Shown here one piece after another: positions 1-9,143 of a stretch of 49,535 nt of DNA. Source of the stretch: Acidimicrobiaceae bacterium (lineage in GTDB: Bacteria > Actinomycetota > Acidimicrobiia > Acidimicrobiales > Ilumatobacteraceae); the NCBI GenBank assembly GCA_024641005.1, contig JAHEDX010000021.1, positions 4,726-54,260 on the forward strand, read 5' to 3'. The notes beneath the pieces are model-generated. The model was not told where the DNA came from. It saw nothing but the letters and a program-made list of their open reading frames with translations, and searched no databases. The translations under genes were made by a program, and so were the position numbers. Numbering within the stretch: the stretch's first letter is position 1; the number at the start of each line of letters is the position of its first letter.

Positions 1-1
1 G

Positions 2-373
2 GTCGACGAGACCCACGACGAGGCTGACGAGGTCGAGAAGGACGCGACCCTCGTCGACGACGAGGTGGAGGCGGAACATCCCGACAATCACGGCAAGGAG
101 GTCTCCGAGTTCGTCCACGAGACCGAGTTGACCGGTTGTGAGAAGGGCCAGGCCGTCGCAGCGATCGCATCGGGCAAGGAGAAGGACGCGACCCATTGCA
201 AGAGCGACTCCACGGACGCCGACGAGACCTCGGTCGATGAGGTCGATGAGGTGGATGAGGAGATGGCTCCGGAAACCCGCTCCGCCAAGGACGAGGCCAA
301 GGAACAGCGTCGGGCGCAGCACGAAGCCGACAAGGCCGAGCACGCCTCGAACCAGGCGAATCGGGGCAAGTGA
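2..373 (+). CDS. Acidic, charged protein of unknown function (5' end missing)
   Basis: The frame is open from the left edge of the window, so the N-terminus is missing; a GTG at 65 is only an internal candidate start. About 123 codons are visible. The product is very rich in Asp, Glu, Lys and His, with a VDEVDEVDEE run near the middle, and ends in an Ala/Lys/Glu/Arg-rich tail that looks helical (KDEAKEQRRAQHEADKAEHA). Two isolated cysteines occur. I see no signal peptide, membrane segment or catalytic motif, and I do not recognise the family. A hairpin that could terminate transcription lies at 399-414, before the convergent acyl-CoA dehydrogenase gene. Confidence 0.55.
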   Translation, partial: VDETHDEADEVEKDATLVDDEVEAEHPDNHGKEVSEFVHETELTGCEKGQAVAAIASGKEKDATHCKSDSTDADETSVDEVDEVDEEMAPETRSAKDEAKEQRRAQHEADKAEHASNQANRGK

Positions 374-398
374 CAACCGTCGCTACGGCTACGGATGG

Positions 399-414
399 TC
401 CGCCGGTGGGCGGA
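399..414. terminator. Hairpin between convergent genes
   Basis: TCCGCC, loop GGTG, GGCGGA form a perfect 6-bp GC stem in the 46-bp gap between the convergent genes ending at 373 and 420. There is no T tract, so use as a bidirectional terminator is inferred from position and stem only. Confidence 0.4.
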
Positions 415-419
415 TCGAC

Positions 420-1660
<1,241 letters not shown>

Positions 1661-1661
<1 letters not shown>

Positions 1662-2467
1662 CAGTTCTCTCCCTGATTCGGTCGTGGTGCGGGGCCGTCG
1701 GTGGCCCCGCCGGCGAACGCTTGCGCCTTGGTCATCCAGTCGCGGGCGTTGTCGCCGGTCACCACGAGGTCGGTGTCGTCCACATGACGGCGTTGTGTGA
1801 CGACGAGACAGAAGTCTCCGGCGGTTCCGCTGACACGAGCGGGCGCGTCCTCGGGCCCCCATGACCACATGTCCCCTGACGGCGAGATCAGGTCGACACG
1901 CACGTCGCCGTCGGGCGGCAGCTCTCCGCGCACGATGTAGCTCCAGCCGCGTGTGATCACACCGAGCTGGGCGATGTGGCGGATGCGGTCGCTGGGTTGG
2001 CGCGCGGCTCCGACCGCGTCACAGATGTCCTGGCCGTGTGCCCAGACCTCCATCAGGCGCGCTGTCAAGAACGATTTCGACCCCATCGACGGGCCGTACC
2101 ACTCGACGCGGGTGTCGTTGGCGAGCGTGCGCCCGGCGGCCTCGAGTTCGTCGCGGTGTCGGCGCCATGCGGCGAGCTGATCGGAGATCGACAAGTCGCG
2201 GAACGCGCCGAGCGTGAACTCGTCGACGGCGAGTTCGTCAGCAAACTGGCTGACCAGCTCGGCCCGATGGGTCACGAACGCTTCGGGGTCGTTGATCGCC
2301 AGCGCGGCCGTGGTGTCGAAGAAGGTGAGGTGCCCGATCTGGTCGGTGACGGTCCATCTCGGGCTGGGTGTCGCCCGTGCCCATTGGTCGTCCGCGAGGC
2401 CGGCGACGATCACGTCGAGCGCGTGCTGCTCCGCGACGAGATCGTCGAGTACTTCGTTGACGTCCAT
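1661..2467 (-). CDS. TIGR03084-type DinB/MDMPI-fold protein
   Basis: The product has 268 residues. Its DinB-fold N-terminal half contains HLTFFD and the EVWAHGQDI motif that supply metal-binding histidines in this actinobacterial family. Members are often annotated as wyosine-base-formation or mycothiol-dependent maleylpyruvate-isomerase-like proteins, but their reaction is not established. The C-terminal half resembles the small MDMPI C domain. The ATG at 2467 is preceded by GGAGGA at 2471-2476. It is the first gene of the leftward operon and overlaps the dehydrogenase by one base. Genes of this family often accompany acyl-CoA dehydrogenases and carboxylases, so a role with CoA thioesters is an inference from context. 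Confidence 0.82.
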
Positions 2468-2485
2468 CAATCCTCCGATGGTGGT

Positions 2486-2515
2486 GTGGTACCGCTTGGC
2501 GTGAAACGGTACCAC
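2486..2515. promoter_or_regulatory. Paired GGTACC operator, copy 1
   Basis: GTGGTACCG at 2486-2494 and CGGTACCAC at 2507-2515 are perfect inverted arms around a 12-nt centre. Their GGTACC cores are 20 bp apart, about two helical turns. Read on the minus strand, the 30 bp match the copy at 3281-3310 at 23 of 30 positions. The site lies 19 bp before the start of the leftward TIGR03084 gene and before the rightward lipoprotein gene. It looks like the binding site of a dimeric, probably TetR-like, regulator encoded elsewhere. Confidence 0.65.
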
Positions 2516-2573
2516 GCGGCATGTGAGCACGACCATCCGGGAACCGGGCGGCGTCGCCCTGCGTCCAAGCACC

Positions 2574-3062
2574 ATGCGATTGATCGGTGCCTGCCTCATT
2601 GGCCTCTTCGTGCTCGCAGGATGTGGCGAACCGGGCGATTCGCCCGTCGCTGGTGCGACCGCCGCCACGATGCCATCGACCGTCCAGCCGGTCGATACAT
2701 CCCAACCGCCTCCTACGCTCGTCGAGGTCGCGGCGGTGTACGAGCGCGTTCGCTACTACGGAGCATGCGGGAACGAAATCGTCGTGGTCGGTGGTACCAC
2801 GTACTACCCGATTCTCAACGAGGCGTATCCGCGGCCCGACGGTGAAGTGCCACGGATCGATCCGGGTCGGTACACGATCGTCGGGGCATTGCTCGGCATG
2901 CTCGGCGCGGTGGGCGCGGTACCCAGGGTCGCACCGCCTGGACCCGGTGACGACATCGGGGAAATGGTCGTGTACGCGGACGGGATGGCCCGGTTCGAAT
3001 CCGACAGCGGATGGGTGATCTGGCTGACGAACCAGGAACAGACCTACGGCTGGGAGTGCTGA
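2574..3062 (+). CDS. Small predicted lipoprotein
   Basis: The product is a 162-residue exported protein. The ATG at 2574 begins MRLIGACLIGLFVLAGC, a classic lipoprotein signal with lipobox LAGC, so the longer in-frame start at 2523 is unlikely. A short Thr/Pro/Ser-rich linker follows, then a compact C-terminal domain with two further cysteines (GACGNE and the terminal GWEC) that could form a disulfide. The family is unknown. It lies between the two operator copies and may share regulation with the carboxylase operon, although it could be only a neighbour. A GTGGTACCAC palindrome lies inside its coding sequence at 2791-2800. Confidence 0.72.
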   Translation: MRLIGACLIGLFVLAGCGEPGDSPVAGATAATMPSTVQPVDTSQPPPTLVEVAAVYERVRYYGACGNEIVVVGGTTYYPILNEAYPRPDGEVPRIDPGRYTIVGALLGMLGAVGAVPRVAPPGPGDDIGEMVVYADGMARFESDSGWVIWLTNQEQTYGWEC

Positions 3063-3280
3063 GCGGCATGACGCCACGCTCGGGCCAGGCCGCCACGCTC
3101 TAGGAGCCGTCGCAAGCGTCGGCGAACTCGCGTGGTGGTGAGCTCGGTGACCGTGGGGCTGGTCGCGGACGATACCGGGTGAGATGTTGCGCGACCGAAG
3201 CCGTTCGTTGCCGGTTGCCGACCCTGTCGGTTCGCGATCCGAGGACGTTCGGCATCGGATCGGGACGTATCATCCATCTC

Positions 3281-3310
3281 GCGGTACCATTTGACGCTCA
3301 TCGGTACCGC
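3281..3310. promoter_or_regulatory. Paired GGTACC operator, copy 2
   Basis: GGTACC occurs at 3283-3288 and 3303-3308, the same 20-bp spacing as at 2488-2513, with matching flanks (CGGTACC) and spacer (TTTGACGC against TTTCACGC). The spacer contains the -35 box of the carboxylase promoter, so a bound protein would block RNA polymerase. This supports a repressor. Confidence 0.68.
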
Positions 3311-3320
3311 GGCGTACGGT
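3292..3320 (+). promoter_or_regulatory. Sigma70-type promoter of the carboxylase operon
   Basis: TTGACG at 3292-3297 and TACGGT at 3315-3320 are separated by exactly 17 bp. Transcription would start near 3327, leaving a short leader with the GGTGGAG ribosome-binding site before the ATG at 3345. The -35 box lies between the two GGTACC boxes. Confidence 0.6.
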
Positions 3321-3344
3321 GCGAGCCGTGGGGCAGGTGGAGTC

Positions 3345-4940
3345 ATGAAGGTGTTGCGGTCCAAGCTCGACACGCGCAGCGATGAGTACCGAGACAACCT
3401 CGCGGCGATGGAAGCGCTGTGGGCCGAGGTCGACACCCTCATGGCCTCGGTCCCGTCCATCGGTGGCCAGCGTTACGTCGACCGGCATCGTCAACGCGGC
3501 AAGATGCTGCCGCGTGAACGGATCGAGCAACTCGTCGATCCCGATACCCCGTTCCTCGAGCTGAGCGCCTTGGCGGGGTGGGGCACCGAGTTCCCGATCG
3601 GGGCCGGCTCGGTCGTGGGGATCGGCATCATCGAAGGTGTCGTGTGCGCGATCGGTGCGTCCGACATGACATACCGGGGTGGTTCGATGAACCCCCGATC
3701 GGTCGACAAGGGCATGCGTTTCCACGAGATCATCCGCGAGAACCGATTGCCCTGGATCAATCTCAACGAGTCGGCCGGCGCCGACCTGCCGCACCAGGCC
3801 GACATCTTCATCCGGGGTGGTGAGGGCTTCCGCAACCAGACCCAGGTGTCGAAGCTGGGCATCCCCACGATCACCGCGGTCTTCGGACCGAACACCGCCG
3901 GCGGCGCCTACACGCCGGGCATGAGCGACTACACGATCTTCGTCAAAGACCGCGGCACTGCATACCTCGGTGGGCCACCGCTGGTGAAGATGGCAATCGA
4001 CGAGGTCGTCGACGAGGAGACGCTGGGCGGTGCCGAAATGCACAGCCGAACCAGCGGACTCAGCGACTACCTTGCCGCCGACGAGATGGATGCCCTGCGG
4101 ATGATCCGGGACATCGTCCGTCACCTGCGCTGGAAGCAGCTCGGCCCCGGCCCCAGCGAGCCGGCTGACCCACCGGTCCATGATGTCAACGAGCTGATCG
4201 GGTGCGCCTCGGCCGACGTCCGCATCCCGTTCGACATCCGCGAGATCTACGCGAGGGTGCTCGACGGGAGCCGGTTCGAGGAGTTCAAGCCGCTGTACGG
4301 CGACAAGCTCGTCTGCGGCTGGGGTTCGATCCACGGCTTCCCCGTCGGCCTGCTGGGCAACAACGGGATCCTCTTCTCGGAGGAAGCCAAGAAGGGCGCC
4401 CAGTTCATCCAGATGTGCAACAAACTCGACACGCCGTTGATCTTCATGCACAACATCACCGGGTTCATGGTCGGCTCGAAGGCCGAGCAGGGCGGCATCA
4501 TCCGCAACGGCGCGAAGATGATCAATGCGGTGAGCAACAGCGAGGTGCCGCACCTGTGCCTGATGGTCGGCGCCTCCTACGGCGCCGGCAACTACGGCAT
4601 GGCCGGCAAGGCATACAACCCGCGGTTCATCTTCTCGTGGCCGAACCACAAGATTGCCGTGATGGGTCCCAAGCAGCTCGCCGGGGTGATGGACATCGTC
4701 GCCCGCAACGCAGCCGCCGGACGCGGCATCGAGATCGACGAGGACGATCTGAACGCCAAGAAGATGGCGCTCGAGGCGCAGATCGAGAGTGAGTCGTCAG
4801 CGCTGTACTCGTCGGGGCGGGTGTGGGACGACGGCATCATCCATCCCAACGACACCCGGCACGTGCTCGCGATGGCGTTGTCGGCCACCCACAACAATGT
4901 CGTGCAGGGCACCCGAGAGTACGGGATTTGGAGGCACTGA
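3345..4940 (+). CDS. Acyl-CoA carboxylase, carboxyltransferase (beta) subunit
   Basis: The product has 531 residues, the usual length for beta subunits of methylcrotonyl-, geranyl- or propionyl-CoA-type biotin carboxylases. It transfers carboxyl from carboxybiotin to an acyl-CoA. Both crotonase-fold halves are present: the N half has PNTAGGAYTPGMSDY, and the C half has HNITGFMVGSKAEQGGI and VGASYGAGNYGMAGKAYNPRF, the biotin- and CoA-side glycine loops. Overall pattern and neighbours favour a 3-methyl-2-enoyl-CoA substrate (methylcrotonyl- or geranyl-CoA class), but sequence alone cannot fix it. The ATG at 3345 has GGTGGAG just upstream. Its TGA overlaps the next ATG (TGATG), implying translational coupling. 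Confidence 0.93.
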   Translation: MKVLRSKLDTRSDEYRDNLAAMEALWAEVDTLMASVPSIGGQRYVDRHRQRGKMLPRERIEQLVDPDTPFLELSALAGWGTEFPIGAGSVVGIGIIEGVVCAIGASDMTYRGGSMNPRSVDKGMRFHEIIRENRLPWINLNESAGADLPHQADIFIRGGEGFRNQTQVSKLGIPTITAVFGPNTAGGAYTPGMSDYTIFVKDRGTAYLGGPPLVKMAIDEVVDEETLGGAEMHSRTSGLSDYLAADEMDALRMIRDIVRHLRWKQLGPGPSEPADPPVHDVNELIGCASADVRIPFDIREIYARVLDGSRFEEFKPLYGDKLVCGWGSIHGFPVGLLGNNGILFSEEAKKGAQFIQMCNKLDTPLIFMHNITGFMVGSKAEQGGIIRNGAKMINAVSNSEVPHLCLMVGASYGAGNYGMAGKAYNPRFIFSWPNHKIAVMGPKQLAGVMDIVARNAAAGRGIEIDEDDLNAKKMALEAQIESESSALYSSGRVWDDGIIHPNDTRHVLAMALSATHNNVVQGTREYGIWRH

Positions 4941-6940
4941 TGCGTCTGCTGATCGCCAACCGCGGTGAGATCGCCTGTCGTGTCGCCCAGACCGCCCATC
5001 GCATGGGGATCTCGACCGTGGGCGTGTACTCCGAGCCCGACCGCAACGCCTTGCACGTCGACAGTGTCGACGTTGCTGTGGCGCTCGGCGGGTCGACTCC
5101 GGCCGAGTCGTACCTGCGCGGCGATGCCGTCATCCGCGCAGCGCTCGACACCGGTGCCACTGCGATCCACCCCGGCTATGGGTTCCTGGCCGAGAACGCC
5201 GACTTCGCCCAGGCCGTGATCGACGCCGGCCTGATCTGGGTCGGCCCGACCCCCGACCAGATCCGGCTGCTCGGCGACAAGGTCGCCGCCAAACGCGCCG
5301 CCCTAGCGGCCGGCGTACCGACGACAGCGATCGTCGAAGTGGCGCCCGGTGCGGTGCCGGAGGGCCTGGCCATGCCGGTGTTGGTGAAAGCCGCCGCGGG
5401 TGGCGGCGGTCGAGGCATGCGAGTGGTTCACCAGCAGGCCGAACTCGCGGGCGCCGTCGAAGCGGCCGCACGTGAGGCGGCGTCTGCGTTCGGTGACGGG
5501 ACCGTGTTCATCGAGCCCTACATCGAGCGGGGCAGGCACGTCGAGGTGCAGATCCTCGGTGACGCTCACGGAAACGTGGTCCACCTCGGCGAACGCGAAT
5601 GTTCGATCCAGCGGCGCAACCAGAAGATCGTCGAGGAGGCGCCCTCGCCGGGCATCTCCGACGATGTGCGGGCCCGACTCCACGAGGGAGCTCTGGCACT
5701 CGCTCGTCACGTCGGCTATCTCGGCGTCGGCACTGTCGAGTTCATGGTCGGAGAGTCGGCTGACGGTACACCGACGATCACATTCCTCGAGGTGAACACC
5801 CGGCTCCAGGTCGAGCACCCGGTCACCGAGGCGATCACGGGCATCGATCTGGTCGAGATGCAGATCGGAGTGGCCAACGGCCACGCACTGCCGTTCGGCC
5901 AGGACGAGATCACGTTCAGCGGGCATGCGATCGAGGTCCGTCTCGTCGCCGAGGACCCGGCCGCCGGATGGCTCCCGTCGACCGGCACCGTGTCCGAGTT
6001 CGAGATCGACGGCGAGGTTCGGGTCGATACCGGGTTCAGGGCCGGCAGCGAGGTGTCGTCCGACTACGACTCGTTGCTCGCGAAGGTGATCGCACATCAC
6101 GCGGATCGAGGTGTCGCAGCATCGCGGATAGAGCGTTCGATGCGCTCTGCCCGCGTCAGTGGCGTCACCACGAATGCCAACTCGCTGGCGGCCATCATGG
6201 CGGAGGCCGACTTCCTCGACGGCGACACACCCACCGCATACCTCGGCGACCATCCCGACGTCCTTGCCGACTCGGGCCCGGTCGGCGACGACCGGTTGGC
6301 ATTGCTGTGTGGCGCCGTCTTCGCCGACGAGCAGCGCAATCGGGCGGCTGACACCGTGATGGGTTTCGCCCCGTCCGGGTGGCGCAATCTGCGTACGCAC
6401 GGGCAACGGCGCATCTGGCTGCTGGGCGACGTCGAACACCGGGTCGAGTACGTGTTGAATGGTTCGACAGCGCAGTTGCTGGTCGGCCCCTGGCCCGAGC
6501 CGATGACCGACGGGGGCCTGCCCGATGACGATCGCCGCGTGGTCGCGGTGCGGTTGCTGCAGCGATCGGCCGATCGGCAGGTCATCGAGCTCGACGGCCG
6601 CCGGCATGTCGTCAGGGTCACGGTCGACGACGATCGGGCTCGCACCAGCAGTCCCGCCGGTTCGCTGACGTGGACGCGTCCCGCACGGTGGGTCGACCAC
6701 GATGCCGACATCATCGGCGGCGGCCCGATCTGCCCGTTGCCCGGCACGGTCATCGCGGTGCACGTCGAGGCCGGCCAGTCCGTGGTCGAGGGCGACGTGC
6801 TGATGGTCGTGGAGGCGATGAAGATGGAACACAAGATCACCGCTGCCAGCGCGTCGACCGTCACCGAGGTGCGGTTCGCCGTGGGGGACCGGGTCGACAC
6901 GGGCGACCTGTTGGTCGCTCTCCATGCCGAGGAGGGGTGA
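4940..6940 (+). CDS. Acyl-CoA carboxylase alpha subunit (biotin carboxylase plus biotin carrier)
   Basis: The product has 666 residues. It carboxylates its own biotin with ATP and bicarbonate and delivers it to the beta subunit. The N-terminus LLIANRGEIACR starts the biotin carboxylase domain. The ATP-grasp glycine loop KAAAGGGGRGMR, HLGERECSIQRRNQK and EVNTRLQVEHPVTE follow, then the C-terminal biotin carboxylase lid. A linker/BT region precedes the C-terminal carrier domain, whose EAMKMEH motif carries the biotinyl lysine at Lys628. The ATG at 4940 overlaps the preceding stop. Its TGA at 6938-6940 lies one base before the GTG of the AtuA-like gene. Confidence 0.95.
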   Translation: MRLLIANRGEIACRVAQTAHRMGISTVGVYSEPDRNALHVDSVDVAVALGGSTPAESYLRGDAVIRAALDTGATAIHPGYGFLAENADFAQAVIDAGLIWVGPTPDQIRLLGDKVAAKRAALAAGVPTTAIVEVAPGAVPEGLAMPVLVKAAAGGGGRGMRVVHQQAELAGAVEAAAREAASAFGDGTVFIEPYIERGRHVEVQILGDAHGNVVHLGERECSIQRRNQKIVEEAPSPGISDDVRARLHEGALALARHVGYLGVGTVEFMVGESADGTPTITFLEVNTRLQVEHPVTEAITGIDLVEMQIGVANGHALPFGQDEITFSGHAIEVRLVAEDPAAGWLPSTGTVSEFEIDGEVRVDTGFRAGSEVSSDYDSLLAKVIAHHADRGVAASRIERSMRSARVSGVTTNANSLAAIMAEADFLDGDTPTAYLGDHPDVLADSGPVGDDRLALLCGAVFADEQRNRAADTVMGFAPSGWRNLRTHGQRRIWLLGDVEHRVEYVLNGSTAQLLVGPWPEPMTDGGLPDDDRRVVAVRLLQRSADRQVIELDGRRHVVRVTVDDDRARTSSPAGSLTWTRPARWVDHDADIIGGGPICPLPGTVIAVHVEAGQSVVEGDVLMVVEAMKMEHKITAASASTVTEVRFAVGDRVDTGDLLVALHAEEG

Positions 6941-6941
6941 C

Positions 6942-8696
6942 GTGGCCGATCCGATCCGCATCGCCAATTGCTCCGGCTTCTTCGGTGACCGATTGTCGGG
7001 TGCTCGCGAGATGGTCGAGGGCGGTCCGATCGACGTCCTGACGGGCGATTGGCTGGCGGAACTCACGATGCTGATCCTGAGTCGTATCCGGGCCAAGAAA
7101 CCGGGCGGTGGTTTCGCGTCGACCTTCGTCGCTCAGATGGAACAGGTGATGGGCACCTGCCTCGACCGAGGCGTCAAGGTGGTATCGAACGCCGGTGGAC
7201 TCGACCCGGCCGGCTGTGCCGAGGCCGTGCACGAGGTGGCCGAACGGCTGGGTCTGGCACCCACCATCGCCTACGTCGATGGCGACGACCTGCTGCCCCG
7301 CATCGGCGAACTGGCCACCGCGGATGCGCTTCGACCGTTCACCGAAGGTGGCGATCTCGGTGACCTCGATCGGTATCTGACGGCCAACGCCTATCTGGGT
7401 TGCTGGGGCATCGTCGAAGCGTTGCAGCGCGGTGCCGACATCGTGATCACCGGTCGCGTCACCGACGCCGCTGTCACCTGCGGGCCCGCCGCGTGGCACC
7501 ACGGGTGGGCGCGCGACGACTGGAACCAATTGGCGGGGGCTGTCGTCGCCGGCCACGTGATCGAGTGCAGTGCTCAGGCGACGGGTGGCAACTACTCGTT
7601 CTTCACCGAGGTTCCCGGCATGGAGCGGCTCGGCTTCCCGTGGGCCGAGGTGGCGGCCGACGGCTCGACCGTGATCGGCAAGCACGACGGCACGGGTGGT
7701 CAGGTGTCGATCGGCACGGTCACGTCGCAACTGCTCTACGAGATCGGTGGACCTCGCTATCTGGGGCCGGACGTGACGGCGCGCTTCGACACCATCGAGC
7801 TCGAACAGATCGCGCCCGACAGAGTTCGGATCTCCGGAACCGTCGGCGAGCCGCCCCCATCCACACTCAAGGTGGCCATGAACGAGCTCGGCGGCTATCG
7901 CAACGATGTTGCGGTCGCTCTCACCGGACTCGACATCGAGGCCAAGGCGAAGGTTGCCGAGGCAGCATTCTGGAGGGCGTGTCCGTACGGCCCCGAGGAT
8001 TTCGCCTCGGTGAACGCCCGGGTCATCCGTACCGATCAGCCCGATCCGGCCTCGAACGAGGCTGCGACCGCTCAGTGGCGTGTCACGGTCAAGGACCCCG
8101 ACGAGCGCAAGGTCGGCCGGGCATTCTCGAATGCGTTCATCGAGACTGCTCTGGCGAGCATCCCCGGCTTCTACGGGCTGACCGGTGGCCCGTCTGCCGC
8201 CTCGCCATTCGGGGTCTACCGCCCTGCGGTCGTACCTGCCGAGCTGGTGCCCGCGTACGTGCACGTCGGTGGCGCGACGATCCAGGTCGAGTCGACTGCA
8301 CCGGCCGACGGTGGTGCCGACGCCGGACCGGTCTCCGATGCCGTCGTCGGTCCTGCAGCGGAACCGACCGAGCGCCTTGCTCTCGGTCGGGTGATCGGGG
8401 CGCGCTCGGGCGACAAGGGCGGCAACGCGAATCTCGGTGTCTTCGCTCGCAGTGCTGGGGCCTACGACTGGGTCGCCGGACAGCTGACGGTCGACCGTCT
8501 CCGCGAGTTGCTGCCCGAGACCGCCGGGCTGCGGGTCGATCGCTACGACCTGCCGAACCTGTGGTCGCTCAACTTCGTCATCCATGACCTGCTCGAAGAG
8601 GGTGTCGCCGCGTCCAGTCGCATCGACGCGCAAGCGAAGAGCCTCGGCGAGTGGCTTCGGGCCAGGGTTGTCGACGTGCCGGTCGGCCTGCTCTGA
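6942..8696 (+). CDS. AtuA-like (DUF1446) protein with C-terminal ferredoxin-fold domain
   Basis: The product has 584 residues. The large N-terminal domain (about 1-450) is of the DUF1446/AtuA type: RIANCSGFFGDRLSGA, SNAGGLDP and ITGRVTDAAV are recognisable. The C-terminal 110 residues (GRVIGARSGDKGGNANLGVF) match the small domain found fused to, or next to, AtuA proteins. AtuA is required for acyclic terpene use in pseudomonads, but its reaction is not firmly known. I chose the GTG at 6942 because GGAGGGG precedes it at the right distance and it lies one base after the carboxylase stop. The gene order is like the mycobacterial accD2/accA2 region (from memory). Confidence 0.85.
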   Translation: MADPIRIANCSGFFGDRLSGAREMVEGGPIDVLTGDWLAELTMLILSRIRAKKPGGGFASTFVAQMEQVMGTCLDRGVKVVSNAGGLDPAGCAEAVHEVAERLGLAPTIAYVDGDDLLPRIGELATADALRPFTEGGDLGDLDRYLTANAYLGCWGIVEALQRGADIVITGRVTDAAVTCGPAAWHHGWARDDWNQLAGAVVAGHVIECSAQATGGNYSFFTEVPGMERLGFPWAEVAADGSTVIGKHDGTGGQVSIGTVTSQLLYEIGGPRYLGPDVTARFDTIELEQIAPDRVRISGTVGEPPPSTLKVAMNELGGYRNDVAVALTGLDIEAKAKVAEAAFWRACPYGPEDFASVNARVIRTDQPDPASNEAATAQWRVTVKDPDERKVGRAFSNAFIETALASIPGFYGLTGGPSAASPFGVYRPAVVPAELVPAYVHVGGATIQVESTAPADGGADAGPVSDAVVGPAAEPTERLALGRVIGARSGDKGGNANLGVFARSAGAYDWVAGQLTVDRLRELLPETAGLRVDRYDLPNLWSLNFVIHDLLEEGVAASSRIDAQAKSLGEWLRARVVDVPVGLL

Positions 8697-8738
8697 TCGG
8701 CCTGCCCCGGCCGGGTCATCGGCGGTACGTTGCATGTG

Positions 8739-9116
8739 GTGCGGTGGCTGATCGATGGCAACAACGTCTTCGGATCCCGTCCGGACGGGTGGTGGAACGA
8801 CCGTTCGGCGGCGGCCCGGCGATTCACGCAACGGGTTGCGGAGTGGTGCAGGACCCACGACGACGAGGTCCTGCTCGTGTTCGATCCACCCGTCGACTCT
8901 TCGACGTCCGAGTTGGCCGGCGGCAACCTCTCGGTCGAGGAGGCGCCTCGACGTGGTCGCAACGCCGCCGATGACCACATCGTCGATCTGGTCGACCGGG
9001 CAGCCGATGGCATCCGTATCACGGTGGTCACATCGGACCGGGGTCTTCGGCAGCGGCTGCCCGACTCCGTCGACGTGATCGGCGCAGGCCGCTTTCGTGA
9101 TGTGATCGGCTACTGA
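8739..9116 (+). CDS. NYN/PIN-domain ribonuclease (YacP-like)
   Basis: The product has about 125 residues. The N-terminus RWLIDGNNVFGSRPDGWW is the typical first strand and acidic residue of NYN/YacP nucleases. Further acidic positions come in LLVFDPPVD, NAADDHIVDLV and VVTSDRGLRQRL, giving the Asp cluster that binds the catalytic metal in PIN-fold RNases. The start is ambiguous (TTG 8730, GTG 8736, GTG 8739). I prefer 8739 because TACGTT at 8726-8731 would be a -10 box placing the transcript start at that codon (leaderless). It is separated from the carboxylase operon by 42 bp and is convergent with the next gene. Confidence 0.8.
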   Translation: MRWLIDGNNVFGSRPDGWWNDRSAAARRFTQRVAEWCRTHDDEVLLVFDPPVDSSTSELAGGNLSVEEAPRRGRNAADDHIVDLVDRAADGIRITVVTSDRGLRQRLPDSVDVIGAGRFRDVIGY

Positions 9117-9143
9117 CGATCAACCGCGCGAACTGCGTCCGTT

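Noticed and set aside
2791..2800. GTGGTACCAC palindrome inside the lipoprotein gene as a third operator
   Set aside because: It has only one GGTACC box, lacks a partner at 20 bp and lies in coding sequence. GGTACC alone occurs several times in the window.
3270..8978. Very long open frames antisense to the carboxylase operon (3270-4649, 5303-7096, 6861-8978, minus strand)
   Set aside because: They mirror well-identified genes, are rich in Arg/His/Asp/Pro without motifs, and are the usual shadow of high-GC coding sequence.
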